Below, one piece after another: positions 26,794-36,223 of a stretch of 64,000 nt of DNA. The DNA comes from Bacteroides sp. GTDB lineage: Bacteria > Bacteroidota > Bacteroidia > Bacteroidales > Bacteroidaceae. The notes under the pieces are model-generated. The model made no database searches. It saw only the letters and a list, made by a program, of their open reading frames with translations, and was not told where the DNA came from. The first letter of the stretch is position 1. The number at the start of each line of letters is the position of its first letter. The DNA is taken from contig NZ_JAQVBV010000004.1 in the NCBI RefSeq assembly GCF_028690125.1, forward strand, positions 1 through 64,000, given 5' to 3'. The translations under genes and the position numbers were made by a program.

Positions 26794-28698
26794 TTATTTT
26801 GAAATATAAATCATTCCATCCTCTATCTTCAATATTCCTTCTTCTAATAAATAATGAATAACTTCTCCCGTTTGTTCTTTCTCTGCTTCTATCTGATTGG
26901 CTATATCCGCAGGAGTAAGTTTCTTTTCATTGAGTAAGTAGAGTATCTGTTTTTTTAGTTCTTCAAAAGATGTTTCAGATAGATTGTTGTTTGCATGATG
27001 ACTAAGACAAACGTCACATTGCCCGCAGTTATGTTCATTTTTCTCTCCGAAGTACCGAAGTAGCATTCGGCTTCGACAAATGTTTTTTGTGGTGACATAT
27101 TCTTCCATTGCCTTAATACGTGCCTCATACCGTACTTTGCGATCTTCATATACAGAAGCGGGAATGTGTATATTATGTATTTCCACCCGTTCGCGCGTAT
27201 ATATAATATAAGGTGTTTTTTTATGAGGTATATAATCCACGATACGACGTTTAGTCAAAGTTACCAATATATTGTAGATCTGTTGGCGCGTCAGTCCGGT
27301 ACGCACAGCAAGTGATTCTTCACTGATATAGGCATAGTCGGTGAATAAACCGGTATATGAACGGAGAATTGCCTGGATCAATGCTTCGGCTTCCGTTCCC
27401 ATTTCATGCAGTTTATAAAGTTCATCGCGGCGAATGGTAAAGAGAATACGGGAGGAATTATCTTGTTCGTCCGTATATTCCAGATAACCTGCTTGCGTGA
27501 GTATTTTTAAAGCACTATCTACCGGAACCGGGAAGTACTTGAACTTTCGGCAAAACTCTTCCAGATTAAACTCGCGGACACATTGAAAACCATCAGCCAT
27601 TGCCATCTGGTAATAGTATTGCAGATGCTCGTATACACTTAAGATATATTCTTTTTCCGGAAATGTGTCGGTTATCCTTTTATGCAGTGTGGTCTTGTCG
27701 GATTTAGCATACAGAATGACAGCATAGGCTTTTTCTCCATCTCTTCCCGCACGTCCGGCTTCCTGAAAATAAGCTTCCGGTGAGTCGGGAAGGTCAAGGT
27801 GGATAACAATTCGTACATCCGGTTTATCGATACCCATACCAAAAGCGTTTGTAGCTACCATGACGCGTACTTCACCGTTTTGCCAGCGTTTTTGTCTGAT
27901 ATCTTTTACTGCATTATTCAATCCTGCATGGTAGAAGTCGGCTGTAATATTTTCGTTCATAAGCAGTTCTGTCACTTCTTTCGTGCGACGTCTGTTGCGT
28001 ACGTAAATGATTGAACTACCTGCTATTCGTCGTAGAATATGTAATAGTTCCCCCATTTTATTATCTGTTTTACGAACAATATAAGCCAAATTCTTTCGTT
28101 CAAAACTCATACGAAAGACATTCTCTTTCCGAAAATTCAACCGGGATTGAATATCTTTTACTACTTCGGGAGTTGCGGTAGCGGTTAAAGCCAATACCGG
28201 GATGCCGGGCAGTAAATCCCGTATCTCCGCTATTTTAAGATAAGCCGGACGGAAGTCGTATCCCCATTGCGAGATACAGTGACTTTCGTCCACTGTGATC
28301 ATGGAGATTTTCATCGAACGTAGTTTGGTACGGAATATTTCCGTATCCAGACGTTCCGGTGATATATATAAGAATTTGTAATTACCAAAAATGCAGTTTT
28401 CTAAGGCAGTGAGAATCTCTTGCCTGGTCATTCCGGAGTAGATAGCCAATGCTTTGATACCTCGTTTCCGAAGATTCTGTACCTGGTCTTTCATCAAGGC
28501 AATTAGCGGAGTGATAACAATACAAAGTCCCTCTTGAGCGAGAGCAGGTACTTGAAATGTGATGGATTTTCCGCCCCCGGTAGGCATTAATCCCAGCGTA
28601 TCCTTTCTTTCGCCGATACTGGTAATGATCTCCTCCTGCAAATCGCGGAAGGAGTCATATCCCCAATATTGTTTTAATATCTCCTGATACTTATTCAA
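26794..28698 (-). CDS. recQ: ATP-dependent DNA helicase, RecQ family
   Basis: 634 residues. 3'-5' helicase for repair and recombination. Walker A MPTGGGKSI (Lys44), DESH box VDESHCISQWGYDFR (137-140), TATATPEV, and motif VI QEAGRAGRDG. A zinc-binding RQC region follows with the cysteines of CRSRMLLRYFGE and CGQCDVC. The tail after the zinc site is short and winged-helix-like; I do not see a full HRDC domain. It overlaps recJ by 8 bases. Confidence 0.93.
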   Translation of the reverse strand: MNKYQEILKQYWGYDSFRDLQEEIITSIGERKDTLGLMPTGGGKSITFQVPALAQEGLCIVITPLIALMKDQVQNLRKRGIKALAIYSGMTRQEILTALENCIFGNYKFLYISPERLDTEIFRTKLRSMKISMITVDESHCISQWGYDFRPAYLKIAEIRDLLPGIPVLALTATATPEVVKDIQSRLNFRKENVFRMSFERKNLAYIVRKTDNKMGELLHILRRIAGSSIIYVRNRRRTKEVTELLMNENITADFYHAGLNNAVKDIRQKRWQNGEVRVMVATNAFGMGIDKPDVRIVIHLDLPDSPEAYFQEAGRAGRDGEKAYAVILYAKSDKTTLHKRITDTFPEKEYILSVYEHLQYYYQMAMADGFQCVREFNLEEFCRKFKYFPVPVDSALKILTQAGYLEYTDEQDNSSRILFTIRRDELYKLHEMGTEAEALIQAILRSYTGLFTDYAYISEESLAVRTGLTRQQIYNILVTLTKRRIVDYIPHKKTPYIIYTRERVEIHNIHIPASVYEDRKVRYEARIKAMEEYVTTKNICRSRMLLRYFGEKNEHNCGQCDVCLSHHANNNLSETSFEELKKQILYLLNEKKLTPADIANQIEAEKEQTGEVIHYLLEEGILKIEDGMIYISK

Positions 28699-30409
28699 TC
28701 GGCATTATATCTTCAATTTGAAGCTGAACTTCACCGCGCTTATGCGTATTTTCTTCAATGGAGTAACAGATGTCGAATGAACGTTTCGTTTTGATATACC
28801 GAACGTGTGAACTTTGTCCGAAGGCAATTCCATTCATTACGTTATTCGATTTATTATCCACTAGTTCCAGTTTGATATGCTCTTGATCTCGTCCAACTAC
28901 TTTACTGGTTCCGTAATCATATACATGATGCGTGCAGAATATAGGTTTTGTATTATCCGGTCCAAACGGATTAAACTTCTTTAAATCATTAAAGAATTTA
29001 GGAGTTATATCCTTGAAGTCAATTTCGGCATCAATATCAATCACAGCTCTGGTTTGTTCCGGTAAAATATGCTTTGAAACGAAATCTTCAAATCGCTGTG
29101 TGAATGCTTTTACATTCTCTACCTTCATAGACAATCCGGCAGCATAAGTATGTCCTCCAAAGTTTTCTAAAAGATCGCGGCAGTATTCAATTGCTTTATA
29201 AACATCAAAACCGGATACAGAACGTGCCGAACCTGTTGCCATGTCATCTGTACGTGTCAGTACGACTGCCGGGCGATAATAGATTTCCGTCAGACGGGAA
29301 GCTACGATACCGATTACTCCTTTATGCCATTCTTCATTAAACAAGACAATAGATCGGCGGTCTACCAGACCCTCTAAGTTGGCTACAATTTGATTAGCTT
29401 CTTCTGTCATGCTTTTGTCGAGATCCTTCCGGGTTTCGTTGTACTGGTTGATCTGCCCTGCTTTTTCGAGAGCAACTGAAAAGTCTTTTTCAGTCAGCAG
29501 ATCTACTGCTTCCTTTCCATTCTGAATTCTTCCTGAAGCATTGATGCGCGGACCTATTTTGAATACGATATCACTGACAGTAATTTCTCGTTCAGAGAGT
29601 CCACAGACGTCAATAATGGCTTTCATTCCGATACTTGGATTACTGTTTAACTGCTTCAAACCATGAAAAGCTAAAATCCGGTTTTCTCCCATAATCGGTA
29701 CGATGTCCGAAGCGATACTTACAGCAACTAAATCAAGTAATGGAATCAGAAGGTGAAATTCAATTCCATTATTAATAGCAAACGCTTGCATAAATTTAAA
29801 ACCGACGCCACATCCGGAAAGGTGTGTGTAGGGATAAGTATTATCCAGACGTTTGGCATTCAGAATTGCTACTGCAGGAGGTAGAATGTCATCCGGTACA
29901 TGGTGGTCACAGATAATGAAATCGATACCTTTTTCTTTGGCATACGAAATCTCTTCCACTGCTTTTATTCCGCAATCGAGTACAATAATTAAACCTACAC
30001 CGGACTCTGCGGCATAGTCTACACCTTTTTTAGAAATGCCATACCCTTCGTTATAGCGGTCAGGTATGTAATAGTCAATGTTCGAATAGAACTGTTGAAT
30101 GAACTTGTAGACAAGTGCCACAGCCGTAGTGCCATCTACATCATAATCTCCATAAATCAAAATACGCTCTTTCTTTCCCATCGCCCTGTTCAGACGCTCC
30201 ACTGCAATGTCCATATCCTTCATCAGGAATGGGTCATACAGATCGGGCAATTGCGGGCGGAAAAACTTTCTAGCCTCTGAAGCTTTTGTTATTCCCCGCT
30301 GCACCAATAATTGTCCAAGTATCGGGCTAATCCCTAACTCTTGGGTCAATGTCTGGCTTATCTCTGCCTGTTCGGGTGTAATGGGTTGATAATTCCATTT
30401 GTGATTCAT
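28691..30409 (-). CDS. recJ: Single-stranded-DNA-specific exonuclease RecJ
   Basis: 572 residues from ATG 30409 (MNHKWNYQPITPEQ); the frame extends 11 codons further but this is the family N-terminus. 5'-3' ssDNA exonuclease of the DHH superfamily. The metal motif GDYDVDG has Asp88, 90 and 92; the DHH motif is ICDHHVPD; DHHA1 is GGHTYAAGLSMK; the OB-like C-terminus is KLELVDNKSNN. It is transcribed with recQ, with which it cooperates in end processing. Confidence 0.96.
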   Translation of the reverse strand: MNHKWNYQPITPEQAEISQTLTQELGISPILGQLLVQRGITKASEARKFFRPQLPDLYDPFLMKDMDIAVERLNRAMGKKERILIYGDYDVDGTTAVALVYKFIQQFYSNIDYYIPDRYNEGYGISKKGVDYAAESGVGLIIVLDCGIKAVEEISYAKEKGIDFIICDHHVPDDILPPAVAILNAKRLDNTYPYTHLSGCGVGFKFMQAFAINNGIEFHLLIPLLDLVAVSIASDIVPIMGENRILAFHGLKQLNSNPSIGMKAIIDVCGLSEREITVSDIVFKIGPRINASGRIQNGKEAVDLLTEKDFSVALEKAGQINQYNETRKDLDKSMTEEANQIVANLEGLVDRRSIVLFNEEWHKGVIGIVASRLTEIYYRPAVVLTRTDDMATGSARSVSGFDVYKAIEYCRDLLENFGGHTYAAGLSMKVENVKAFTQRFEDFVSKHILPEQTRAVIDIDAEIDFKDITPKFFNDLKKFNPFGPDNTKPIFCTHHVYDYGTSKVVGRDQEHIKLELVDNKSNNVMNGIAFGQSSHVRYIKTKRSFDICYSIEENTHKRGEVQLQIEDIMPIE

Positions 30410-30886
30410 TTTATATATTGTTTTTTCTTTTTCTTTTCTCAAGGGTCAGAAAGGCACTTCTTTCCAACAAGGGGTAAAAGTACAAAAAAAAGCGGAAGCT
30501 TATAGTAAGATGTTGCGAAAATATTTCTGAGAGATATGAAAGTTCAGATTAGAATAGGCTCGTATAAGCATTAAACAAAGATCCATTTTGGCTATTTGGC
30601 AAATTACATATCTTTTATCTGTGTATAGCTTTCCTTTTTCATATGGTTTTATAATAACACAATTAAAAAATGATGAATACACATTCTATGAATTGCTTAA
30701 AACTAATTTGAATTATGCGTGAGTACGAATAAGGTTTAAAGACACAACTATTTAAAAACAAAAGTTCCAGAAGTGGTTCATTACTTTTTAGGTTTTTATT
30801 TTATAAAGAAGATATTTCTTTTTTATTCATTTTCTACTCTGTTTTATTATTTCTCACACAAATATGAAATATTAACATACAAAATA
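30410..30886. other. Gene-free AT-rich stretch
   Basis: About 480 bases between divergent recJ and the lipoprotein promoter. The best open frame (30773-30991, Phe/Tyr-rich) spans the promoter at 30887-30918 and looks spurious. No RNA gene or strong repeat was seen. Confidence 0.55.
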
Positions 30887-30918
30887 TTTGGAATTGAATT
30901 AAATAAATGTTATTTTTG
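30887..30918 (+). promoter_or_regulatory. Promoter of the outer-membrane locus
   Basis: TTTG (30887-30890), 20 bases, TATTTTTG (30911-30918): a full match to the Bacteroides consensus. The predicted leader is about 100 bases before the lipoprotein ATG. Confidence 0.72.
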
Positions 30919-31025
30919 TAGAATCTTAGATCGTTTGCCTTCTCTTATTGTCGTAGACATAGAGAATACCTACAAAAAGAAATCTGATTAGCCTATTATA
31001 TATTTTCTATCTAATACATAAAAAA

Positions 31026-31985
31026 ATGAAAAAAGAATTCTTGTTTTTAGCTATGAGTGCATTTGTTGCATTCTCTTGTGGTGACGACGACGATCCAACT
31101 TCAAATGAAGTAACTGGTATTTCTGTTACCCCATCTACTGCAATTATCTATCAGGAGCAGGCTACATTACCAACTTTAAGTGCTACTATTACTCCGGAGA
31201 ACGCAGATGATCCAACCATCACTTGGTCTTCTAACAATAAGGCTTATCTGACTGTAAACAACAAAGGAGTCTTGACTTTGGCGAAAGACATAGATACGGA
31301 TGCAACAGTTACTATTACTGCTACCTCAGCCAATGGTAAGACTGGTACTTGTGCAGTTCAACTAAAAGCTTGTCTTGAAGGTGGATACAAAGTAATTGAT
31401 GCTACTACTGAAGTTGGTTTACTGATTCTTGATCGTAATATTGGTGCCACAGAAGCATATAATAACAACCCTTCTGAGCCTAATGCTGCGGCTGTTGGTA
31501 ACTACTACCAGTTTGGTAATAATACACCAGTTGCCAAAAATGGTGATACAAGCGTGAATTCAAGTTTCAACAATACTTGGAACGCTGTTGGAGAAGACTA
31601 TAAAGATTGGACTATTGTTGGAAAAACTCCTTGTCCTACAGGATGGAGAATACCGACTCAGGCAGAAACTAAAAAGATAGCAGATGCTACTTTCTGGGAT
31701 TGGGATTTCGTAGATATGGGTATGATGACTGAAGAAGAACTTGAAGCTGCGAAAGCATTGCAAGAAAAAATATTGGTTGCGCGCGGTGGACTATGGAAAA
31801 TTAACGAGGGATCAGTTGTAAAATATTTACCTAAAGCTGCTTATTTTTGGAGTTGTGAAATCAATAGTACTATTACTGATGAAATGAAGGTAGCTTATGC
31901 TTATGCAGATAATAATTTTGCAACATTAGATAAAAAACAGCCGGTTGTTAATGCCATGCCAATACGTTGTGTGAAGTCTGAATAA
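31026..31985 (+). CDS. Lipoprotein with BIG2 domain and FISUMP-like C-terminus
   Basis: 319 residues. Type II signal peptide with lipobox FVAFSCGDDDD; the acidic run after Cys is typical of Bacteroides surface-exported lipoproteins. A bacterial Ig-like (BIG2) domain at about 28-112 (VTGISVTPSTAIIYQEQA, TSANGKTGTCAV) is followed by a C-terminal domain (about 115-319) with LILDRNIGATEAYNN, GNYYQFGNN, CPTGWRIPTQAE and IRCVKSE, the pattern of FISUMP/TIGR02145 proteins. Probably a surface adhesin or receptor partner. First gene of the locus, but separated from the receptor gene by a hairpin. Confidence 0.85.
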   Translation: MKKEFLFLAMSAFVAFSCGDDDDPTSNEVTGISVTPSTAIIYQEQATLPTLSATITPENADDPTITWSSNNKAYLTVNNKGVLTLAKDIDTDATVTITATSANGKTGTCAVQLKACLEGGYKVIDATTEVGLLILDRNIGATEAYNNNPSEPNAAAVGNYYQFGNNTPVAKNGDTSVNSSFNNTWNAVGEDYKDWTIVGKTPCPTGWRIPTQAETKKIADATFWDWDFVDMGMMTEEELEAAKALQEKILVARGGLWKINEGSVVKYLPKAAYFWSCEINSTITDEMKVAYAYADNNFATLDKKQPVVNAMPIRCVKSE

Positions 31986-32047
31986 GTAGTTATTTATTTC
32001 TATAAAGAGCACTACGCTACTACATCTTTTTGATGCGTTTCATATAC

Positions 32048-32092
32048 CAACCGAATGAGGGCATATCCTCCCTTGTTCGGTTGTTGTTTCTT
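32048..32092 (+). terminator. Hairpin terminator or attenuator before the TonB receptor gene
   Basis: CAACCGAA (32048-32055) pairs with TTCGGTTG (32076-32083), with an inner GAGGG/CCCTT stem, followed by TTGTTTCTTT. It lies between the lipoprotein and the receptor. Either transcription ends here and a new promoter follows, or read-through sets the ratio of the two products. Confidence 0.6.
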
Positions 32093-32139
32093 TCTAATCT
32101 TTCCAAAGAATATGTTCAGCATTGAATAAAATACACTTT

Positions 32140-34935
32140 ATGATTCATCATCTACGGGTTATTCCCATATTAATCATTATCCTTCTTTTATCCACCCCCA
32201 ATGCTTATGCGCAGAAGAAAACGCAAAAGGTCAATTACAAAGGACAGATATTGGATATCAGAACGAAAGAGGCATTGCCTGGAGCAGTTATCAGTTTGCC
32301 TCAATATAGCATATTTGCCACTACTGATTTAGATGGTTTCTTCCTCCTTCGTGATGTGCCGGTAGGAAAGACTACTATAAATATTCGTTACGTGGGTATG
32401 TTGCCTATCACGGAAGAGCTTATTGTGGCAGACCAACAGGGTAAAGTCAAGAAGTACGAGATGTATGAAGAAAACTTTTCATTGAAAGAGGTTACTGTGG
32501 TGGCTACTAACAACAAAACGGGTGCTGCTACTTCTTCCTCCATTTCACGTTCAGCCATTGATCACTTGCAAGCTACCAGCTTGGGCGATATCTTAGAACT
32601 GCTGCCCGGTCATCTTGCTTCTAATCCGACACTAAACTCGCCATCACGAGCTACACTCAGACAAATCCAAAATGATCCTTTGAATAGTATGGGTACCTCT
32701 ATCGTATTTAATGGCGCTCCCCTTTCAAACAATGCTAATCTCCAGATTGGGAATACTGCTAAAGAAGGTACACTGAATACTGGTTTCACCTCTTCTGCAG
32801 GTACAGGACTGGATTTGCGTGAAATATCTGTGGATAATATAGAGTCTGTGGATGTTATACGAGGGATTCCTTCCGTAGAATATGGCGATATGACTTCGGG
32901 TGTAATCATTGTCAATCCGAAAGCCGGTGTGTACCCTTTTCAGGTGAAGATGAAAATTAATCCTACCCTGACACAAGCATCCATTGGTAAAGGATTCAAA
33001 ATAGGCAAAAAAGGAGGTAATCTAAGCGTAGATTTCGACTATGCCAAGTCTTTAAGTGACGAACGTCGTCCCTATCAAGGTTTCCAGAGGTTTACTTCCA
33101 ATCTGCTATACAGCAAAACCTTTGGAGAGAATTTTTATACTACTACTGGTTTTGGTTTCTATTCCGATTTGGATGCAACCAAGTTGGATCCTTCGGATGC
33201 CCGATACCAACGTGAACGTCGTGCTGAAAATTTAGGCTTTAAGTTTAATACCAATATCATCTGGAACCAGACTAGCGATTTCTTTAAATTCATCAAACTG
33301 AATGTGTCTGCCAACTATGCCCGGCAAAAAGGTTATAACCAGGAAATTCAGGGAAACTTTGGTTATATGGTAACATCTGCTATGCAAGATGGTACAATTA
33401 CTTCCAACCGGAAAGAAGATATTTTTGATGCAAATGGTCAGCAAATCACCAATGCCAGTAAGCTGGACCCTACTTCACTAACTAACATACTTCCCTATGA
33501 GTTTTTAACAAAGATGACTACATATGGCAACCCACTGAATGTTTTCACGAAACTGTCTGCCAACTTCTATAAAGAAATAGGTAGTGTTAAGAATAGAATT
33601 GTGGCAGGTACTGACTGGAAAATGGATGTTAATTTTGGAAAAGGTAAAGTCTTTGATCCTTTGATGCCTCCATCAAGTGGTTTAAGAATGAGACCTTATA
33701 GTGATATTCCTGCATTAAATCAATTGTCTGTTTATGTAGAAGATAACGTTACAGCAGAAATTGCGGGTCGTGATTTTATGTTGCAATTGGGTGTGAGAGC
33801 AGATGCGATTCAACCCGGACACAAAGAAAACAGGACAATAATTTCCCCTCGATTCAATGTCTCTTATGAAATAATTCCGGAAATAATGACTTTGAAGGGT
33901 GGCTGGGGGATTACAGCCAAGGCTCCTCCATTGATGTTTCTATATCCGGACAAGGCTTATTTTGATTACGTGAATTACGACAATTTAGGTGCAACAGGGG
34001 TTGTGGATGACCAAAAGCTTAGTGTCATTACGACTAAAGTATATGATACAGTCAGCCAGAAACTAAAAATTGCTAAGAATACGAAGAGCGAGATCGGTGC
34101 GGATTTTCGTTTTGGACAAACAAGCCTTTCCGTAACCGGTTATAATGAAGTACTTAAAAATGGATATACCTTTGGGCGGACCCTTGATACATTTCATCAA
34201 TTTGAATTAGTAAAATATAAAACTTTGAGCAATCGTCCCGGAACCTATCCTGAAATAGTTACTGATAAGACCTCTAATGTTATTCTGGGATACAACACTC
34301 CGATGAACGACAAAGTGAATAAGAATCAGGGTATTGAGTTTGATTTCAGTTCGGGGCAGATTGCTGCCCTTCGTACCCAGTTTGTATTCAATGGAGCCTG
34401 GATGCGTAGTCGTAGCTATTCCACAGCTTATTCTTTCTATCAAAAAAATCCTGATGCCGACGGAAACTACAAGGATATAGGTATTTATGAAGCCGGTGAT
34501 GGTACTGAATATAAACGTTTCTCCACCAATCTGCGCATCATTCACAATATACCTAAGATCAGTTTTTTGATATCCTTGTCCATACAAACCATTTGGCATG
34601 ATTCGCAAAGCTATTTGGGAATAGAAAATAAGACACCTATCGGATATATATCAGCCAAAGACCTTTCTATGCATATGCTTCAACCGGGTGATGCAATTAA
34701 CCCCGACTGGCAGAAACAAATACTGGAGAATCGTGAAATCGTTGATAGATATTCACCATTGTGGCTGTTCAATTTACGCTTGACCAAAGAATTAAAGCGT
34801 TTTGGCGGTTTTGCATTCTTTGTCAATAATCTATTTATGTATACTCCTTTAGAAGAAAGCAGACGATCTCCGGGTACTTATAAGACCCGTAACCCGGAGC
34901 AATTCTTCGGCGCGGAAGTCTGGCTGAAATTTTAA
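32140..34935 (+). CDS. TonB-dependent outer-membrane receptor
   Basis: 931 residues from ATG 32140; the frame opens at a TTG at 32122, but the ATG gives a clean signal peptide (MIHHLRVIPILIIILLLS, ending AYAQ). A carboxypeptidase-regulatory-like domain (about 35-115, YKGQILDIRTKEALPGAVIS) is followed by a plug (about 130-265, including DNIESVDVIRGIPSVEYGD) and a beta-barrel ending in GAEVWLKF with a terminal Phe. There is no SusD-like gene beside it; instead a DUF4876-like lipoprotein, a second barrel and an M16 protease follow. The ligand is not known; a peptide or metalloprotein is plausible. Confidence 0.93.
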   Translation: MIHHLRVIPILIIILLLSTPNAYAQKKTQKVNYKGQILDIRTKEALPGAVISLPQYSIFATTDLDGFFLLRDVPVGKTTINIRYVGMLPITEELIVADQQGKVKKYEMYEENFSLKEVTVVATNNKTGAATSSSISRSAIDHLQATSLGDILELLPGHLASNPTLNSPSRATLRQIQNDPLNSMGTSIVFNGAPLSNNANLQIGNTAKEGTLNTGFTSSAGTGLDLREISVDNIESVDVIRGIPSVEYGDMTSGVIIVNPKAGVYPFQVKMKINPTLTQASIGKGFKIGKKGGNLSVDFDYAKSLSDERRPYQGFQRFTSNLLYSKTFGENFYTTTGFGFYSDLDATKLDPSDARYQRERRAENLGFKFNTNIIWNQTSDFFKFIKLNVSANYARQKGYNQEIQGNFGYMVTSAMQDGTITSNRKEDIFDANGQQITNASKLDPTSLTNILPYEFLTKMTTYGNPLNVFTKLSANFYKEIGSVKNRIVAGTDWKMDVNFGKGKVFDPLMPPSSGLRMRPYSDIPALNQLSVYVEDNVTAEIAGRDFMLQLGVRADAIQPGHKENRTIISPRFNVSYEIIPEIMTLKGGWGITAKAPPLMFLYPDKAYFDYVNYDNLGATGVVDDQKLSVITTKVYDTVSQKLKIAKNTKSEIGADFRFGQTSLSVTGYNEVLKNGYTFGRTLDTFHQFELVKYKTLSNRPGTYPEIVTDKTSNVILGYNTPMNDKVNKNQGIEFDFSSGQIAALRTQFVFNGAWMRSRSYSTAYSFYQKNPDADGNYKDIGIYEAGDGTEYKRFSTNLRIIHNIPKISFLISLSIQTIWHDSQSYLGIENKTPIGYISAKDLSMHMLQPGDAINPDWQKQILENREIVDRYSPLWLFNLRLTKELKRFGGFAFFVNNLFMYTPLEESRRSPGTYKTRNPEQFFGAEVWLKF

Positions 34936-34956
34936 TCCTATAATGCTAACTAACAA

Positions 34957-36216
34957 ATGTCAAATATGAAAGAATATATAAACAGGCTTCTTTTTCTTTG
35001 TCTGACTGTACTGATGTGCACAGCTTGCAAAGAAGACACAGCAAGCGAATCTCCTTATGTGAAAACTTTTGAGATCCATTTATCTTATGGCATTTTCGGT
35101 ACAGAGACTCCTTATTCTCAGCCTCTTATTGTAACACTAACTAATAATAGTGAACAAATAAGCTATACAAAACAAACCGATAAATGGGGTAAACTGACAT
35201 TAGAAAAGCTTTTGCCCGGTGAATATACCATCAATGCAACCGGTGCTTTATCAGCCGACGAAGTAGCACAAATAACCGGTGAGGAAGAAGCGAAAGCAGC
35301 CAATTTGGTGGCTTTCCTGTCGAACGTGAATCTCAGAATGAATGAAGTCCCGCAACTAAATGACCTGAAGCTGGTATCCTCTTTGTCAAGTACGCTGATA
35401 TTTAAAGAATTGTATTATTGTGGATCGCGTACACCGTCTTCGGGAACTTACCGGAATGATGGCTTTTACTCCATCTATAATAATTCCACTCAGCCGGTTC
35501 TTCTGAACAATCTTTATATCGGTAATGTAGAACATTATGGAACTATGAACTCTCCGGGACCATTATGGCCCAATGAGGAACAAGGTAATTATCGGAATGT
35601 ATATATCCGTACACTGTGGAAAGTCGTAGCAAGTGATGAGGCTGTTATGTTGAATGGTGGTGAAAGTATTGTGGTTGCAGTGATGGCTGCGCCTCACAAT
35701 AAAGACGGACAATTCAATCTGAATTCTCCGGTAGACTTATCTAAAGCTGATTATGAAGCTTATAGCAATGATCCTGCTAATAAATATACTGACTATGATG
35801 CTACCAATATGCGATTAATTTTCTGGCCGGATTATGGTTACTTATGGCGTATTAGCGTCTTTGGTCAAGGGATGGTGCTTGTTTCTGCCTCTAGCGATGA
35901 AGTTGAAAGTCTTGAGACTGTTACTTTGCCGGAAACCTTTCAGGATCCTTTTGAAGATGAAGAGTATTGGCTATGTAAGAAAGTACCATTGAAGTATGTT
36001 ATTGATGCGGTAGACTTGATTCAAAATGCCACATCTACCAATACTAAACGCTTTCCTCCTACATTGGACAGCGGATATGCCACTACAGACGGTGTTTATA
36101 CGGGCCGTAGTGTGATAAGAAAAGTGAAGAGTGTAGAGAATGGAGTTACCATCTATCAAGATACGAATAACTCAACAGATGACTTTGAAATTAACGAAGT
36201 TCCTTTATCCAAATAA
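34957..36216 (+). CDS. DUF4876-like lipoprotein
   Basis: 419 residues. Type II signal peptide with lipobox LTVLMCTACKED. An N-terminal transthyretin/Ig-like part (about 35-110: TFEIHLSYGIFGTE, GKLTLEKLLPGEYTINATG) is followed by a larger domain with FKELYYCGSRTP, NDGFYSIYNNSTQPVLLNNLYIG and GESIVVAVMAAPHN, resembling LTD/lamin-tail-like surface domains. I recall this family as DUF4876. It would be the surface lipoprotein partner of the receptor encoded 21 bases upstream, in the position SusD has in glycan systems. Confidence 0.78.
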   Translation: MSNMKEYINRLLFLCLTVLMCTACKEDTASESPYVKTFEIHLSYGIFGTETPYSQPLIVTLTNNSEQISYTKQTDKWGKLTLEKLLPGEYTINATGALSADEVAQITGEEEAKAANLVAFLSNVNLRMNEVPQLNDLKLVSSLSSTLIFKELYYCGSRTPSSGTYRNDGFYSIYNNSTQPVLLNNLYIGNVEHYGTMNSPGPLWPNEEQGNYRNVYIRTLWKVVASDEAVMLNGGESIVVAVMAAPHNKDGQFNLNSPVDLSKADYEAYSNDPANKYTDYDATNMRLIFWPDYGYLWRISVFGQGMVLVSASSDEVESLETVTLPETFQDPFEDEEYWLCKKVPLKYVIDAVDLIQNATSTNTKRFPPTLDSGYATTDGVYTGRSVIRKVKSVENGVTIYQDTNNSTDDFEINEVPLSK

Positions 36217-36223
36217 GTGCGTC

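Noticed and set aside
30773..30991. 72-codon Phe/Tyr-rich frame before the lipoprotein gene
   Set aside because: It spans the consensus promoter at 30887-30918 and its composition is just that of AT-rich DNA.
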